Assembly (NCBI RefSeq): GCF_024497955.1
Contig: NZ_JANHKP010000008.1
Location: 186,001-250,000 of the forward strand
DNA length: 64,000 nucleotides
Direction of reading: 5' to 3'
DNA from: Streptomyces sp. C10-9-1
GTDB taxonomy: Bacteria; Actinomycetota; Actinomycetes; Streptomycetales; Streptomycetaceae
The notes beneath the pieces were generated by a model, which searched no databases, was not told where the DNA came from, and worked only from the letters and a program-made list of their open reading frames with translations. How positions within the stretch are numbered: the stretch's first letter is position 1; every line of letters begins with the position of its first letter. The translations under genes were made by a program, and so were the position numbers. Below are positions 8,524-16,815 of this stretch, piece after piece.

Positions 8524-9306
8524 TTGACCGAGACACCCCTCTGCCGCCGCCTGGTCGGCCGCACCGCCGTCGTCACCGGAGCCGGCAGCGGCATCGGCCT
8601 GGCCGCCGCGCGCCGGCTCGCCTCCGAGGGCGCGCACCTCGTGTGCGGCGACATCGACGAGACCGCCGGAAAGGCCGCGGCCGACGAGGTCGGCGGGACG
8701 TTCGCCCGTGTGGACGTCACCGACGCGGAACAGGTCGAGGCACTGTTCCGTACCGCCTACGAGACCTACGGCAGCGTCGACGTGGCCTTCAACAACGCCG
8801 GCATCTCGCCCCCGGACGACGACTCGATCCTGGAGACCGGGCTGGAGGCGTGGAAGCGGGTGCAGGAGGTCAACCTGACCTCGGTGTACCTGTGCTGCAA
8901 GGCCGCCATCCCCTACATGCGCCGGCAGGGACGCGGATCCATCATCAACACCGCCTCCTTCGTGGCCCGGATGGGCGCCGCCACCTCCCAGATCTCCTAC
9001 ACCGCCTCCAAGGGCGGGGTCCTCGCGATGTCCCGGGAACTGGGGGTGCAGTTCGCCCGCGAGGGGATCCGGGTCAACGCCCTGTGCCCGGGCCCGGTCA
9101 ACACCCCCCTGCTCCGGGAGCTGTTCGCCAAGGACCCCGAGCGGGCCGCCCGCAGGCTGGTCCACATCCCCCTCGGGCGCTTCGCCGAGGCGGAGGAGAT
9201 CGCGGCCGCGGTCGCCTTCCTGGCGAGCGACGACTCCTCGTTCGTGAACGCCACGGACTTCCTGGTCGACGGCGGTATCTCCGGGGCCTACGTCACCCCG
9301 TTGTAG
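8524..9306 (+). CDS. Short-chain dehydrogenase/reductase (SDR), third gene of the glutamylamine operon
   Basis: 260 residues of a classical SDR: the cofactor motif GAGSGIGLAAA near residue 20, NNAG in the central strand, and catalytic Tyr159 and Lys163 in SYTASKG. The C-terminal VDGGISGAYVTPL is typical. TTG at 8524 is supported by GGAGG ending 8 nt upstream inside the ALDH stop region. With a 3-bp gap after ALDH it is translationally coupled. In ethanolamine breakdown it could oxidise the hydroxyl of gamma-glutamylethanolamide to the aldehyde that the ALDH then uses. Confidence 0.88.
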   Translation: MTETPLCRRLVGRTAVVTGAGSGIGLAAARRLASEGAHLVCGDIDETAGKAAADEVGGTFARVDVTDAEQVEALFRTAYETYGSVDVAFNNAGISPPDDDSILETGLEAWKRVQEVNLTSVYLCCKAAIPYMRRQGRGSIINTASFVARMGAATSQISYTASKGGVLAMSRELGVQFAREGIRVNALCPGPVNTPLLRELFAKDPERAARRLVHIPLGRFAEAEEIAAAVAFLASDDSSFVNATDFLVDGGISGAYVTPL

Positions 9307-9311
9307 GCCGC

Positions 9312-9348
9312 CCCGCCGGGCCCGGAGCCCGGCTCCGGGCCCGGCGGG
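9312..9348. terminator. 17-bp GC-rich hairpin, bidirectional terminator
   Basis: A perfect 17-bp inverted repeat (9312-9328 with 9332-9348, loop CCG) lies between the convergent SDR and PLP-enzyme genes. Confidence 0.75.
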
Positions 9349-9406
9349 CCCGCCCCGGCCGCCGGGCCGCACCGTGCGGCCCGGCGCGCCCGGTGGTGCC
9401 GCGGCA

Positions 9407-10609
9407 CTACAGGAAGGTCCGCCCCTCGCCCCGGTAGGTGGGGACGCTGCCCGTCACCCGGTCGCCCTCCACCAGGTGGAGCGTCCCGAAGCGCTCGCAC
9501 ACCTCCCCGGCCTTCGCGTGGCGGAACCACACCCGGTCGCCGATCAGAAGGTCGTCGGCGGCCGGACCCAGCAGCGGCGTCTGCACCTCGCCCGCGCCCT
9601 CCCGAGGGTCGTAGCGCAGCCCCTCCGGCAGCCAGGGGACGGGGGAGCGGTCCGCGCCCGCCGGGCCGGACGCCGGGTAGCCCCCGCCCAGCACCGTCAC
9701 CGCGCCCACCCCGGGCCGGCGCACCACCGGCTGCGCGAAGAGGGCCGCCGGGCGGCCCCGGAAGGACGTGTAGTGGTCGAAGAGCCGGGGGAGGAACAGC
9801 CCCGAACCGGCCGCGACCTCCGTCACGCACTCCTCGGCGGCCGTGTGCTGCACACTGCCCGTGCCGCCTCCGTTGACGAACTCCAGCCCCGGCTCCACCG
9901 CCCTGACCGCGGCCACCACGGCCGCCCTCCGCTCCGCCAGCTCCCTGCGGGCCGCCCGCTGAAGGACCCGCACGGCGCGGGAGCGCAGCGGCGCCCCCGG
10001 CACCGCGTCGCCGACGCCCGCCACATGGCCCTCGTACGCCATCAGGCCCACCAGCCGGAAACCCGGCCTGCGGGCCACCGCGCGGGCGAGTCCGGCCAGT
10101 TCGGCCGGGCCGCGCAGCGGGGAGCGGCGGGCGCCCACCCGCAGGCGTCCGCCCAGCAGGTGCAGGGAGGTGTCCAGTTCCAGGCACACCCGGACCTCCG
10201 CGCGCCCGCCCTGCCGGGAGGCGTCGATCAGGTCGAGCTGCGCCGGGTCGTCGACGACCACGGTCACCTCGGCGGCGAGTTCCGCGTCCCCGGCGAGCTC
10301 GGCGAAGCCGGCCCGGTCCGCGGAGGGGTAGGCCAGCAGGACGTCGCGGAACCCGGCGCGCGCCAGCCACAGGGACTCACCGAGCGTGAAGGCCATCACC
10401 CCGGCGAAGCCCTCCCGGGCCAGCACCCGTTCCAGGAGCGCCCGGCACCGCACCGACTTGCTCGCCACCCGGACCGGCTTCCCTCCGGCGCGCCGGACGA
10501 GGTCGGCGGCGTTGGCGTCGAAGGCGTCGAGGTCGACGAGGGCGAGCGGGGCGTCGAGATGCGCCGTGGCCGTGTCGTAGCGGGCCCGGTCTGCGGAACG
10601 GGGAGTCAT
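9407..10609 (-). CDS. PLP-dependent amino acid deaminase/aldolase (alanine racemase N-terminal domain, DSD1-like)
   Basis: About 400 residues. The N-terminal alanine-racemase TIM-barrel domain includes KPVRVASKSVRC, in which the second Lys is the probable PLP-binding residue. The C-terminal beta domain ends with FGTLHLVEGDRVTGSVPTYRGEGRTFL and includes DRVWFRHAKAGEVCERF, whose His/Cys pair is typical of metal-assisted D-serine dehydratase and D-threonine aldolase relatives. It probably breaks down a D-hydroxy amino acid. ATG 10609 is the usual family start (domain begins about 20 residues later). It is transcribed alone, convergent to the SDR. Confidence 0.8.
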   Translation of the reverse strand: MTPRSADRARYDTATAHLDAPLALVDLDAFDANAADLVRRAGGKPVRVASKSVRCRALLERVLAREGFAGVMAFTLGESLWLARAGFRDVLLAYPSADRAGFAELAGDAELAAEVTVVVDDPAQLDLIDASRQGGRAEVRVCLELDTSLHLLGGRLRVGARRSPLRGPAELAGLARAVARRPGFRLVGLMAYEGHVAGVGDAVPGAPLRSRAVRVLQRAARRELAERRAAVVAAVRAVEPGLEFVNGGGTGSVQHTAAEECVTEVAAGSGLFLPRLFDHYTSFRGRPAALFAQPVVRRPGVGAVTVLGGGYPASGPAGADRSPVPWLPEGLRYDPREGAGEVQTPLLGPAADDLLIGDRVWFRHAKAGEVCERFGTLHLVEGDRVTGSVPTYRGEGRTFL

Positions 10610-10934
10610 GGGCCGAGCTTGCCAGACACCGTTACCGGGGGGTAAGGCCCCGCCCGCAATCCCGGCGGCCGTGCCGCCCGCACGCACCCGCTGCGGGGCC
10701 GCCCCTCACCGTGCGGAGCACCGGACCACGGCCTCCGCGCCGACCCGGCGGGAAGCGCGGGACGGGCCCCGAGGGACGCCGTGAGGGGATGTTCGGGGCA
10801 GATCGGCCCGGACCAGGCCGGATGGACGACCGCCCTGGTGCAGCCCGTTAGAGTGACCCGCACGAGCTGGCGAACGGGCCTGCGCCGACCGGTCGTCCGG
10901 GGGCGGGGAGCACGCGAAGGACTACGGGGGCGGC
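10610..10934. other. 325-bp divergent intergenic region
   Basis: No credible gene. It separates the PLP enzyme (minus) from the Pro-rich membrane protein (plus). TAGAGT at 10849-10854 is a plausible -10 hexamer for the rightward gene, with no clear -35. GTTACC-GGGG-GGTAA near 10631-10645 is a small inverted repeat close to the leftward start and could be an operator. Confidence 0.4.
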
Positions 10935-12401
10935 ATGAGCACGGAGGCGCAGCGCCCTTCGGGCGAGCAGCCCCCGGCCCCCGCCGACGCCGCGCCGCTC
11001 CCGCCCCGCCCGTCCGCGCCGCCTCCTGCCGGGGGCGCCGGGGAGGTCCGCTCCGCCCCCACCACTCCGCTGCGCCGCCGCACCGCGGTGCCGCGTCCCT
11101 CCCCGGCGCCCCCCGCACCCTCCCGGGAGCCCGCCGGGCCCACCGGCCCCCCGCACGGAGGCCCGGCCGCCGCCCAGGCCCCGCGCCCGGCCGCCCCGCG
11201 GGCCGCGCGTCCGGTGCCGCCCGCCGCGGCCCCCGGATCCGCGCCCGTGTCCCCCGCACCCTCCCCGGCCGCCCCGCCCGGGCCCCCTGCGCCCGCAGCG
11301 CCGCCCCCTGCCGCCGAGGCCCCGCGCCTAGCCGCCCCGGGGCACGCCGGCCCGGCGCACGTGTCCCCGCAGCCCGCCTCCCCGCCCCGGCGCACGCCGC
11401 CCGATGCGGCCCCCGCCCCGCCCGCCCCGTGGGCCCCGCCCGGCGCGGCCCCCGTTCCGGCACCCCGCGCCGCGGCCCCGGCCCGTCCGCACCCGCCCAC
11501 CGGGCACCCCCAGGCCGCCCGCCATCCCGTCGGGGCCGTCGGCCCGGCCCCCTGGCCCGCCGCCCCCCGCCCGCCCGCCCACGCCTGGCCGCCCCCCGAG
11601 ACCCCCGCGGAGCAGACCACCAGGCTGCGGCCGGTGCCCTCCCGGCGCCCCGGCCGCACGGCGGCCGCCGTCGCCTGCGTCGTCCTCGGGCTCGGCCTGC
11701 TCGGCGGCGCGGCCGCCGGCACCTGGCTGACCGGTGCCTCCGGACCGGAGGCCGCCCGCCGGGACGCCTACGCCGGGGTGCGCGAGCTGTGGCACAACCG
11801 GCCGGTGGACGCGCTGTTCCCGCCCACCCTCAAGGGCGACGACGCAGGCCCGGGCGGGGCCGACCGGGTCTGGAACCGCGTCGCCGTCGCCCCCGACACC
11901 GACTGCGCCGCCGCGCTCGACCCGCTGCTCGCCACCGCGCTGCGGCCGGTCGGCTGCGAGCGGGTGGTCCGGGCCACCTACAGCGACGCCACCGCGAGCA
12001 GCGTGACGACCGTCGGCATGGTCTTCACCGAGGCGGACGGCGAGGCCATGCTCGCGCTCCACAACCGCTTCACCACCGAGGGGCTCGGCAAGCGGCGGGA
12101 CCTGATGCCCCGCACGCTGCCCGCCGAGGGCACCGTCGCCGAGGGCTTCGGAAGCGGGCAGCGCGCCAGCTGGACGATCCGGATCGAGACCGACGCCCCC
12201 GTCGTCGTCTTCGCGGTCTCGGGCTTCGCCGACGGACGGCGGATCGAGGACCCCCGGCCCGCGACCGAGGCCACCGAGGCCGGTGCGACCAGCACCGCGG
12301 CCCAGGCCGGGCTCGCCCACGACGCCCAGGGCATCGCCGAGCGCATCGGCGGCGGGCTGCGCACCGCCACCACCGCCCCGGACACGGAGAAGGACGGATG
12401 A
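10935..12401 (+). CDS. Pro/Ala-rich single-pass membrane protein of unknown function
   Basis: 488 residues. The first about 230 are a low-complexity Pro/Ala/Gly tract with no predicted fold. One membrane helix follows (TAAAVACVVLGLGLLGGAAAG, about 238-258), then an extracytoplasmic domain of about 220 residues containing two Cys (DTDCAAALDPLL and PVGCERVV) that could form a disulfide. The layout (cytoplasmic disordered tail, one helix, compact outer domain) is common in actinobacterial envelope proteins. The stop overlaps the start of the mycosin-like protease (ATGA), so the two are translated together and may interact. I do not recognise a family function. Confidence 0.75.
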   Translation: MSTEAQRPSGEQPPAPADAAPLPPRPSAPPPAGGAGEVRSAPTTPLRRRTAVPRPSPAPPAPSREPAGPTGPPHGGPAAAQAPRPAAPRAARPVPPAAAPGSAPVSPAPSPAAPPGPPAPAAPPPAAEAPRLAAPGHAGPAHVSPQPASPPRRTPPDAAPAPPAPWAPPGAAPVPAPRAAAPARPHPPTGHPQAARHPVGAVGPAPWPAAPRPPAHAWPPPETPAEQTTRLRPVPSRRPGRTAAAVACVVLGLGLLGGAAAGTWLTGASGPEAARRDAYAGVRELWHNRPVDALFPPTLKGDDAGPGGADRVWNRVAVAPDTDCAAALDPLLATALRPVGCERVVRATYSDATASSVTTVGMVFTEADGEAMLALHNRFTTEGLGKRRDLMPRTLPAEGTVAEGFGSGQRASWTIRIETDAPVVVFAVSGFADGRRIEDPRPATEATEAGATSTAAQAGLAHDAQGIAERIGGGLRTATTAPDTEKDG

Positions 12402-13576
12402 GTCCCGCCCCCCGCACCCGGCGCCTCACGGCGGTGCTCGCGGCCGCGGCCTTCGCCCTGCTCCCGGCCGCGCCCCCCGCCCACGCCGACACCGTCCGCG
12501 CCCAGCAGTGGAGCCTGGAGGCCCTGCACACCGAGCGCGCCTGGCAGACCACCCGGGGCGAGGGCGTCACCGTGGCCGTCCTCGACACCGGTGTCGACGA
12601 CCGGCACCCCGACCTGGCCGGCTCCGTGCTGCCGGGCAGGGACTTCGTCGGCTTCGGAGCGGAGCGGGGCGACCGGGCCTGGGCGCGCCACGGCACGGCC
12701 ATGGCCGGGATCATCGCGGCCCACGGGCACGGGCCCGACGGGGCCTCCGGTGTCATGGGCATCGCCCCCGAGGCGAAGATCCTCCCGGTGAGGGTGATCC
12801 TGGAGGGCGCCGACGACGCCCGCGACCGGGCGCGCAGCTCGCGCGGGAGCGCCCTCGCCGAGGGCATACGGTGGGCCGCCGACCAGGGGGCGGACATCAT
12901 CAACCTCTCCCTCGGCGACGACAGCGAGTCCGCTCACCCGGAGGCCGCCGAGGACGCCGCCGTGCAGTACGCGCTCGCCAAGGGGGCCGTCGTCGTGGCC
13001 TCCGCGGGCAACGGAGGCGAGAAGGGCGACCGCGTCTCCTACCCGGCGGCCTATCCGGGGGTCATCGCCGTCACCGCGGTCGACCGGTTCGGCACCCACG
13101 CCTCCTTCTCCACGCGCCGCTGGTACGCCACCGTCAGCGCACCGGGGGTGGACGTGGTGATCGCCGACCCGGACGGCAAGTACTACGAGGGCTGGGGGAC
13201 CAGCGCCGCCGCCGCCTTCGTCTCGGGCGCCGCGGCCCTGGTCCGCTCCGCGTACCCGGACCTCAGCCCGGCGCAGGTGAAGACCCTGCTGAGGGACACC
13301 GCCCGCAACGCCCCCGAGGGCGGACGCGACGACGCCCGCGGCTACGGCTTCGTGGACCCGGCCGCGGCCCTGGAGGCCGGTGCCGCGCTCCGCCCCGGCG
13401 ACCGGAACGCCTCCGCCGCCTCCTCCGGCTACCGCGAGCGGTACTTCGGCCCGGGCCCCGACCCCGAGGACGAGGACGGCCACCCGGGCCGCCTGCTGGC
13501 CCCGGCCGCCGGCGCCCTCGGCGTGCTCGTGCTCGCCGCGGCCGTGGTCCTCTGGCGGAGCGGCCGGCAGGGCTGA
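12398..13576 (+). CDS. Mycosin-like S8 (subtilisin) membrane-anchored serine protease
   Basis: 392 residues. Signal peptide (about 1-30, ending AHA), then the subtilase domain with Asp63 (VAVLDTGVDDRHPDLAG), His98 (RHGTAMAGII) and Ser269 (GTSAAAAFVSG), so the triad is intact. A C-terminal helix (about 365-385, GALGVLVLAAAVVLW) followed by Arg-rich residues anchors it. This is the mycosin (MycP) layout associated with type VII secretion. No EccC, EsxA or other T7SS genes are nearby. It overlaps the preceding gene by 4 bp, so that protein is its likely partner or substrate. Confidence 0.85.
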   Translation: MSPAPRTRRLTAVLAAAAFALLPAAPPAHADTVRAQQWSLEALHTERAWQTTRGEGVTVAVLDTGVDDRHPDLAGSVLPGRDFVGFGAERGDRAWARHGTAMAGIIAAHGHGPDGASGVMGIAPEAKILPVRVILEGADDARDRARSSRGSALAEGIRWAADQGADIINLSLGDDSESAHPEAAEDAAVQYALAKGAVVVASAGNGGEKGDRVSYPAAYPGVIAVTAVDRFGTHASFSTRRWYATVSAPGVDVVIADPDGKYYEGWGTSAAAAFVSGAAALVRSAYPDLSPAQVKTLLRDTARNAPEGGRDDARGYGFVDPAAALEAGAALRPGDRNASAASSGYRERYFGPGPDPEDEDGHPGRLLAPAAGALGVLVLAAAVVLWRSGRQG

Positions 13577-13651
13577 GGCGGGCGCCCCACCGGTGGCGCG
13601 GGCCGGCCGGGCGCGTGCGGGACGCCGGGTACCGGGGGATAGGCTCGTGGC

Positions 13652-14386
13652 GTGGCGCTGAAGAACATCCCGGACCCCGGTTTCCCCGACGACGACGGCA
13701 CCGCCGATCCGGCCCTGGAGGCGGCGCTGGCCGCCTGGGCCGAGGACCCGGCGGCCGAACCGCGGCTGCTGGCCGCCCTCCGCGACGCCCGGCTCCTGGT
13801 CCCGGTCGTCGCCGTGCTCGGCGAGGTCGAGGTGGACGACAAGGGGCTGCGCCGCGAGAAGACCAGCGACATGGCGGTGCCGACGCTGACGGCCCAGGGC
13901 CGCCGTGCCCTGCCCGCGTTCACCTCGCTCGCCTCCCTGGCCCGCTGGGACCCGTCCGCGCGCCCCGTGGCGGTGCCGCTGCACCAGGCTCTGGCGGCAG
14001 CCGCCCACGAGAAGGCCGACACGCTCGTCCTCGACCTGGCGGGCCCGGTGGCCTACCAGCTCACCGGACCCGCACTGCTGGCGCTCGCGGAGGGGCGCAC
14101 CAGCGCCGACCCGCTGGCCGACCCGGCCGTCACCGGGGCCGTGCGCGAGGTCCTTGCGGCCGAGCCCGACGTGGTACGGGCCCATCTGGTGCCCGCGCGG
14201 GAGGCGGACGGCACCCTCGCCCTCGTGCTGGCCGACGGCGCGGCGCCCGAGGAGGCGGGCCGCCGGGTGGCCGGGGCGCTGGCCGCCCACGAGGTGCTGA
14301 GGGCCCGGCTGGTGCGGGGCCTGGACCTGGCCCTGCTGCCGCCGGGGACGTCCGCGCCGGGCACCGCGCTGTTCGCACGCCCGTGA
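13652..14386 (+). CDS. SseB-family protein
   Basis: 244 residues, GTG start. The N-terminal half matches the SseB N-terminal domain seen widely in actinobacteria (LLAALRDARLLVPVVAVLGE, KTSDMAVPTLTAQGRRALPAFTSLASLARW, VLDLAGPVAYQLTG). The C-terminal half (AEPDVVRAHLVPAREADGTLALVLADG) is a second alpha/beta module. The biochemical role of these proteins in Streptomyces is not established. It lies 75 bp after the protease gene and ends inside the terminator stem shared with the convergent DUF1844 gene. Confidence 0.75.
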   Translation: MALKNIPDPGFPDDDGTADPALEAALAAWAEDPAAEPRLLAALRDARLLVPVVAVLGEVEVDDKGLRREKTSDMAVPTLTAQGRRALPAFTSLASLARWDPSARPVAVPLHQALAAAAHEKADTLVLDLAGPVAYQLTGPALLALAEGRTSADPLADPAVTGAVREVLAAEPDVVRAHLVPAREADGTLALVLADGAAPEEAGRRVAGALAAHEVLRARLVRGLDLALLPPGTSAPGTALFARP

Positions 14387-14422
14387 CGCGGCCGGGGCGG
14401 TGCCCCGGCCGCGTCACGGGCG
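14378..14422. terminator. 20-bp stem terminator overlapping the SseB stop codon
   Basis: Perfect 20-bp arms 14378-14397 and 14403-14422 with loop CGGTG. The SseB stop codon (14384-14386) is inside the left arm and the DUF1844 stop begins 5 bp beyond the right arm, so it can serve both strands. Confidence 0.75.
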
Positions 14423-14426
14423 GACC

Positions 14427-14807
14427 TCAGCCGTAGACCGGGCCGGTGTACTTCTCGCCCGGTCCCCGGCCCGGCTCGTCCGGCACGATCGAGGCCTCGC
14501 GGAAGGCCAGCTGCAGGGACTTCAGCCCGTCCCGCAGCGGGGCCGCGTGGAAGGAACTGATCTCCGTGGTGCTGGCGTCCAGCAGCCCGGCCAGCGCGTG
14601 CACCAGCTTGCGGGCCTCGTCGAGGTCCTTGTGGTCCTCGGCGTCGTCGGTCAGGCCCAGCTTCACCGCGGCGGCGCTCATCAGGTTGACCGCCACCGTG
14701 ACGATCACCTCGACGGCCGGGACCTCCGCGATGTCACGGGCCATGGCCTCGAAGTCGGGGGACCCGGGGGATCCGGCGGATTCGTTGGGGGAGGTCGCGT
14801 CGCTCAT
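14427..14807 (-). CDS. DUF1844 domain protein
   Basis: 126 residues. The middle (DFEAMARDIAEVPAVEVIVTVAVNLMSAAAVKLGL) and DEARKLVHALAGLLDASTT correspond to the DUF1844 helical domain, with HAAPLRDGLKSLQLAFREAS at the C-terminus. The gene is commonly found next to infC in actinobacteria, divergently as here. Function unknown; small, soluble and likely helical. ATG at 14807. Confidence 0.85.
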   Translation of the reverse strand: MSDATSPNESAGSPGSPDFEAMARDIAEVPAVEVIVTVAVNLMSAAAVKLGLTDDAEDHKDLDEARKLVHALAGLLDASTTEISSFHAAPLRDGLKSLQLAFREASIVPDEPGRGPGEKYTGPVYG

Positions 14808-15182
14808 GGGGCCACGATATGGCCCCGCCGTCCGGCAGCCGCCCCCGGCCGCCGGTTGGGAGCTTCCCCGGGGAACTGCTAACCTGGGGTGACGACCGGC
14901 TGGACATCTGCATGTCCCGCCCACAAGTGGAGGCTCCGATCTCCCACCTGGCCGCCCTCCGGGCGGCGGGTCACCGGTCAGGTGGTGCCCATCGTTCCGT
15001 ACGGACGATGGATCGCCGCCCGATGCACGCCCCGCGGCGACCGCGGCGGTGTTCCGGTACCGACGGAGCATTCGCCTGTGTCCCGTCCGGGGCATTTTTC
15101 GTGTTCCGGCGCGGTTGGTCTGTCGAAACAGACGTACGCGGCTGTCTGCCAGGCTGTCGTGTGGTGCTACTGAGGAGGATCC
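14808..15182 (+). promoter_or_regulatory. infC leader region: promoter, structured 5' UTR and attenuator-like terminator
   Basis: 375 bp without a credible gene. TTGGGA (14856-14861), an 18-bp spacer and TAACCT (14880-14885) form a plausible promoter, giving a leader of about 290 nt. It contains a perfect 7-bp hairpin (14951-14967), a longer interrupted hairpin (14990-15010) and the intrinsic terminator at 15079-15099. Long leaders with a terminator before infC-rpmI-rplT act in Bacillus as L20-binding attenuators. Whether this one does so is inference. Confidence 0.5.
15079..15099 (+). terminator. Intrinsic terminator inside the infC leader
   Basis: Stem TGTCCC (15079-15084) and GGGGCA (15089-15094) with loop GTCC, followed directly by five T (15095-15099). 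A U-tract is rare in this GC-rich window. Its position 84 bp before the infC start suggests premature termination control of the whole ribosomal operon. Confidence 0.55.
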
Positions 15183-15806
15183 ATCAGCGCCGAGCCCCGC
15201 ATCAACGACCGGATTCGCGTTCCCGAGGTGCGACTTGTCGGTCCCAGCGGCGAGCAGGTCGGGATTGTTCCGCTTGCCAAGGCCCTGGAGCTTGCGCAGG
15301 AGTACGACCTCGACCTCGTCGAGGTCGCGGCGAACGCCCGCCCGCCCGTGTGCAAGCTCATGGACTACGGGAAGTTCAAGTACGAGTCGGCCATGAAGGC
15401 CCGTGAGGCGCGCAAGAACCAGGCGCACACGGTCATCAAGGAGATGAAGCTCCGGCCCAAGATCGATCCGCACGACTACGACACCAAGAAGGGTCACGTC
15501 GTCCGGTTCCTCAAGCAGGGCGACAAGGTCAAGATCACGATCATGTTCCGTGGTCGTGAGCAGTCCCGCCCCGAACTCGGCTTCCGTCTGCTCCAGCGTC
15601 TCGCGGCAGACGTCGAGGACCTCGGCTTCATCGAGTCGAACCCGAAGCAGGACGGCCGGAACATGATCATGGTTCTGGGCCCCCACAAGAAGAAGACCGA
15701 GGCCATGGCCGAGGCGCGTGAGGCCCAGGCCGCACGCAAGGCGGAGCGTCAGGGCTCGCAGGACCAGAGCACCGACGCCCCGGACGACACCAGCTCCGAG
15801 GCGTGA
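15183..15806 (+). CDS. infC: Translation initiation factor IF-3, with a non-canonical AUC start codon
   Basis: 207 residues. The conserved N-terminus [19 protein letters not shown] is encoded directly after ATC at 15183. The same frame has TGA at 15171-15173 and no ATG, GTG or TTG before a GTG at 15228. That GTG would delete the conserved [15 protein letters not shown] stretch. GAGGAGG lies at 15172-15178, 4 nt before ATC. IF-3 binds the 30S subunit and rejects non-AUG starts; rare AUU/AUC starts let it repress its own messenger in other bacteria. Both domains and linker are present ([36 protein letters not shown]). Confidence 0.93.
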   Translation: MSAEPRINDRIRVPEVRLVGPSGEQVGIVPLAKALELAQEYDLDLVEVAANARPPVCKLMDYGKFKYESAMKAREARKNQAHTVIKEMKLRPKIDPHDYDTKKGHVVRFLKQGDKVKITIMFRGREQSRPELGFRLLQRLAADVEDLGFIESNPKQDGRNMIMVLGPHKKKTEAMAEAREAQAARKAERQGSQDQSTDAPDDTSSEA

Positions 15807-15926
15807 CCCGAGGGGGCCGCCCCGGCGGCCCCGCGGTTCCGCCCCGGAACCCCATAGACGATCTGACGCTCCCGCTGTCCGGTGCACGCACCGGGGGAGC
15901 GCCACTGATGAGGAGATAACGGCGCG

Positions 15927-16121
15927 ATGCCGAAGAACAAGACGCACAGCGGTTCCAAGAAGCGCTTCAAGATCACCGGCTCCGGCAAGGTGCTCCGCGA
16001 GCGCGCCGGCAAGCGCCACCTGCTCGAGCACAAGTCGTCCCGTCTGACGCGCCGCCTGACCGGCAACGCCGAGATGGCCCCGGGCGACGCCGCGAAGATC
16101 AAGAAGCTTCTCGGCAAGTGA
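15927..16121 (+). CDS. rpmI: 50S ribosomal protein bL35
   Basis: 64 residues, very basic, [20 protein letters not shown] then [14 protein letters not shown], the full L35 sequence. Preceded by GAGGAG about 11 nt upstream. It lies 120 bp after infC; a GC-rich hairpin (GGGGCCGCC/GGCGGCCCC) just past the infC stop, at about 15813-15832, may adjust the ratio of infC to ribosomal-protein message. Confidence 0.97.
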   Translation: MPKNKTHSGSKKRFKITGSGKVLRERAGKRHLLEHKSSRLTRRLTGNAEMAPGDAAKIKKLLGK

Positions 16122-16225
16122 CGTCCTCCGTCCCCCGCACCGGGGGACGGGACGCCGGGACCGGGACCCATTCGTTTCCGGGCCGTGTGACAACCGACCA
16201 CGGCCCCGCTACAAGGAGTTAACAA

Positions 16226-16609
16226 GTGGCACGCGTCAAGCGGGCAGTCAACGCCCACAAGAAGCGCCGGGCGATCCTCGAGCAGGCCAGCGGCTACCGC
16301 GGTCAGCGTTCGCGCCTGTACCGCAAGGCCAAGGAGCAGGTCACCCACTCCCTGGTCTACAACTACAACGACCGCAAGAAGCGCAAGGGCGACTTCCGTC
16401 AGCTGTGGATCCAGCGCATCAACGCCGCTGCCCGCGCCAACGGCATCACCTACAACCGCTTCATCCAGGGTCTGAAGGCCGCCAACATCGAGGTGGACCG
16501 CAAGATCCTGGCCGAGCTCGCGGTCAACGACGCCAACGCGTTCGCCGCCCTGGTCGAGGTCGCCCAGAAGGCCCTCCCGAGCGACGTCAACGCCCCCAAG
16601 GCCGCCTGA
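16226..16609 (+). CDS. rplT: 50S ribosomal protein bL20
   Basis: 127 residues, GTG start with AAGGAG upstream. Conserved [37 protein letters not shown] and [20 protein letters not shown] are all present. L20 nucleates 50S assembly and in several bacteria represses its own operon by binding leader RNA. It is the last gene of the infC-rpmI-rplT group, followed by a strong hairpin. Confidence 0.97.
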   Translation: MARVKRAVNAHKKRRAILEQASGYRGQRSRLYRKAKEQVTHSLVYNYNDRKKRKGDFRQLWIQRINAAARANGITYNRFIQGLKAANIEVDRKILAELAVNDANAFAALVEVAQKALPSDVNAPKAA

Positions 16610-16626
16610 CGCTCGTCGAGCCGACC

Positions 16627-16658
16627 GGACCCGCAGGCCCCCGACGGCCTGCGGGTCC
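16627..16658 (+). terminator. Terminator of infC-rpmI-rplT
   Basis: Perfect 13-bp stem (16627-16639 with 16646-16658), loop CCCGAC, 18 bp after the rplT stop. Confidence 0.8.
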
Positions 16659-16815
16659 GCCGCGTTTCACCGCCGCCATCCGCCGCCCGCCCCGGCCGAC
16701 GGCCGCCGGCGCCGGCCCCGCGCCCCCGCGCAGCGCCCGTCCGCCCGCTCGGACGGCGCACCGGGCCCCGGCAGCCGCCCGCCCGGCCGACCGAGTCAGA
16801 GAGCCACAGGCGCAC

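Noticed and set aside
10781..12397. Long overlapping frames over the Pro-rich gene on both strands
   Set aside because: Very high GC opens all frames here; only the 10935 frame has a proper start, membrane helix and a coupled downstream gene.
14889..15173. A 94-codon ORF in the infC leader whose TGA overlaps the infC ribosome site
   Set aside because: No codon bias, no ribosome site, and it crosses the hairpins and terminator; it resembles no protein. Its stop position is probably chance.
15228..15806. infC starting at GTG 15228
   Set aside because: It would remove the conserved N-terminal residues that follow ATC 15183, and no ribosome site precedes it.
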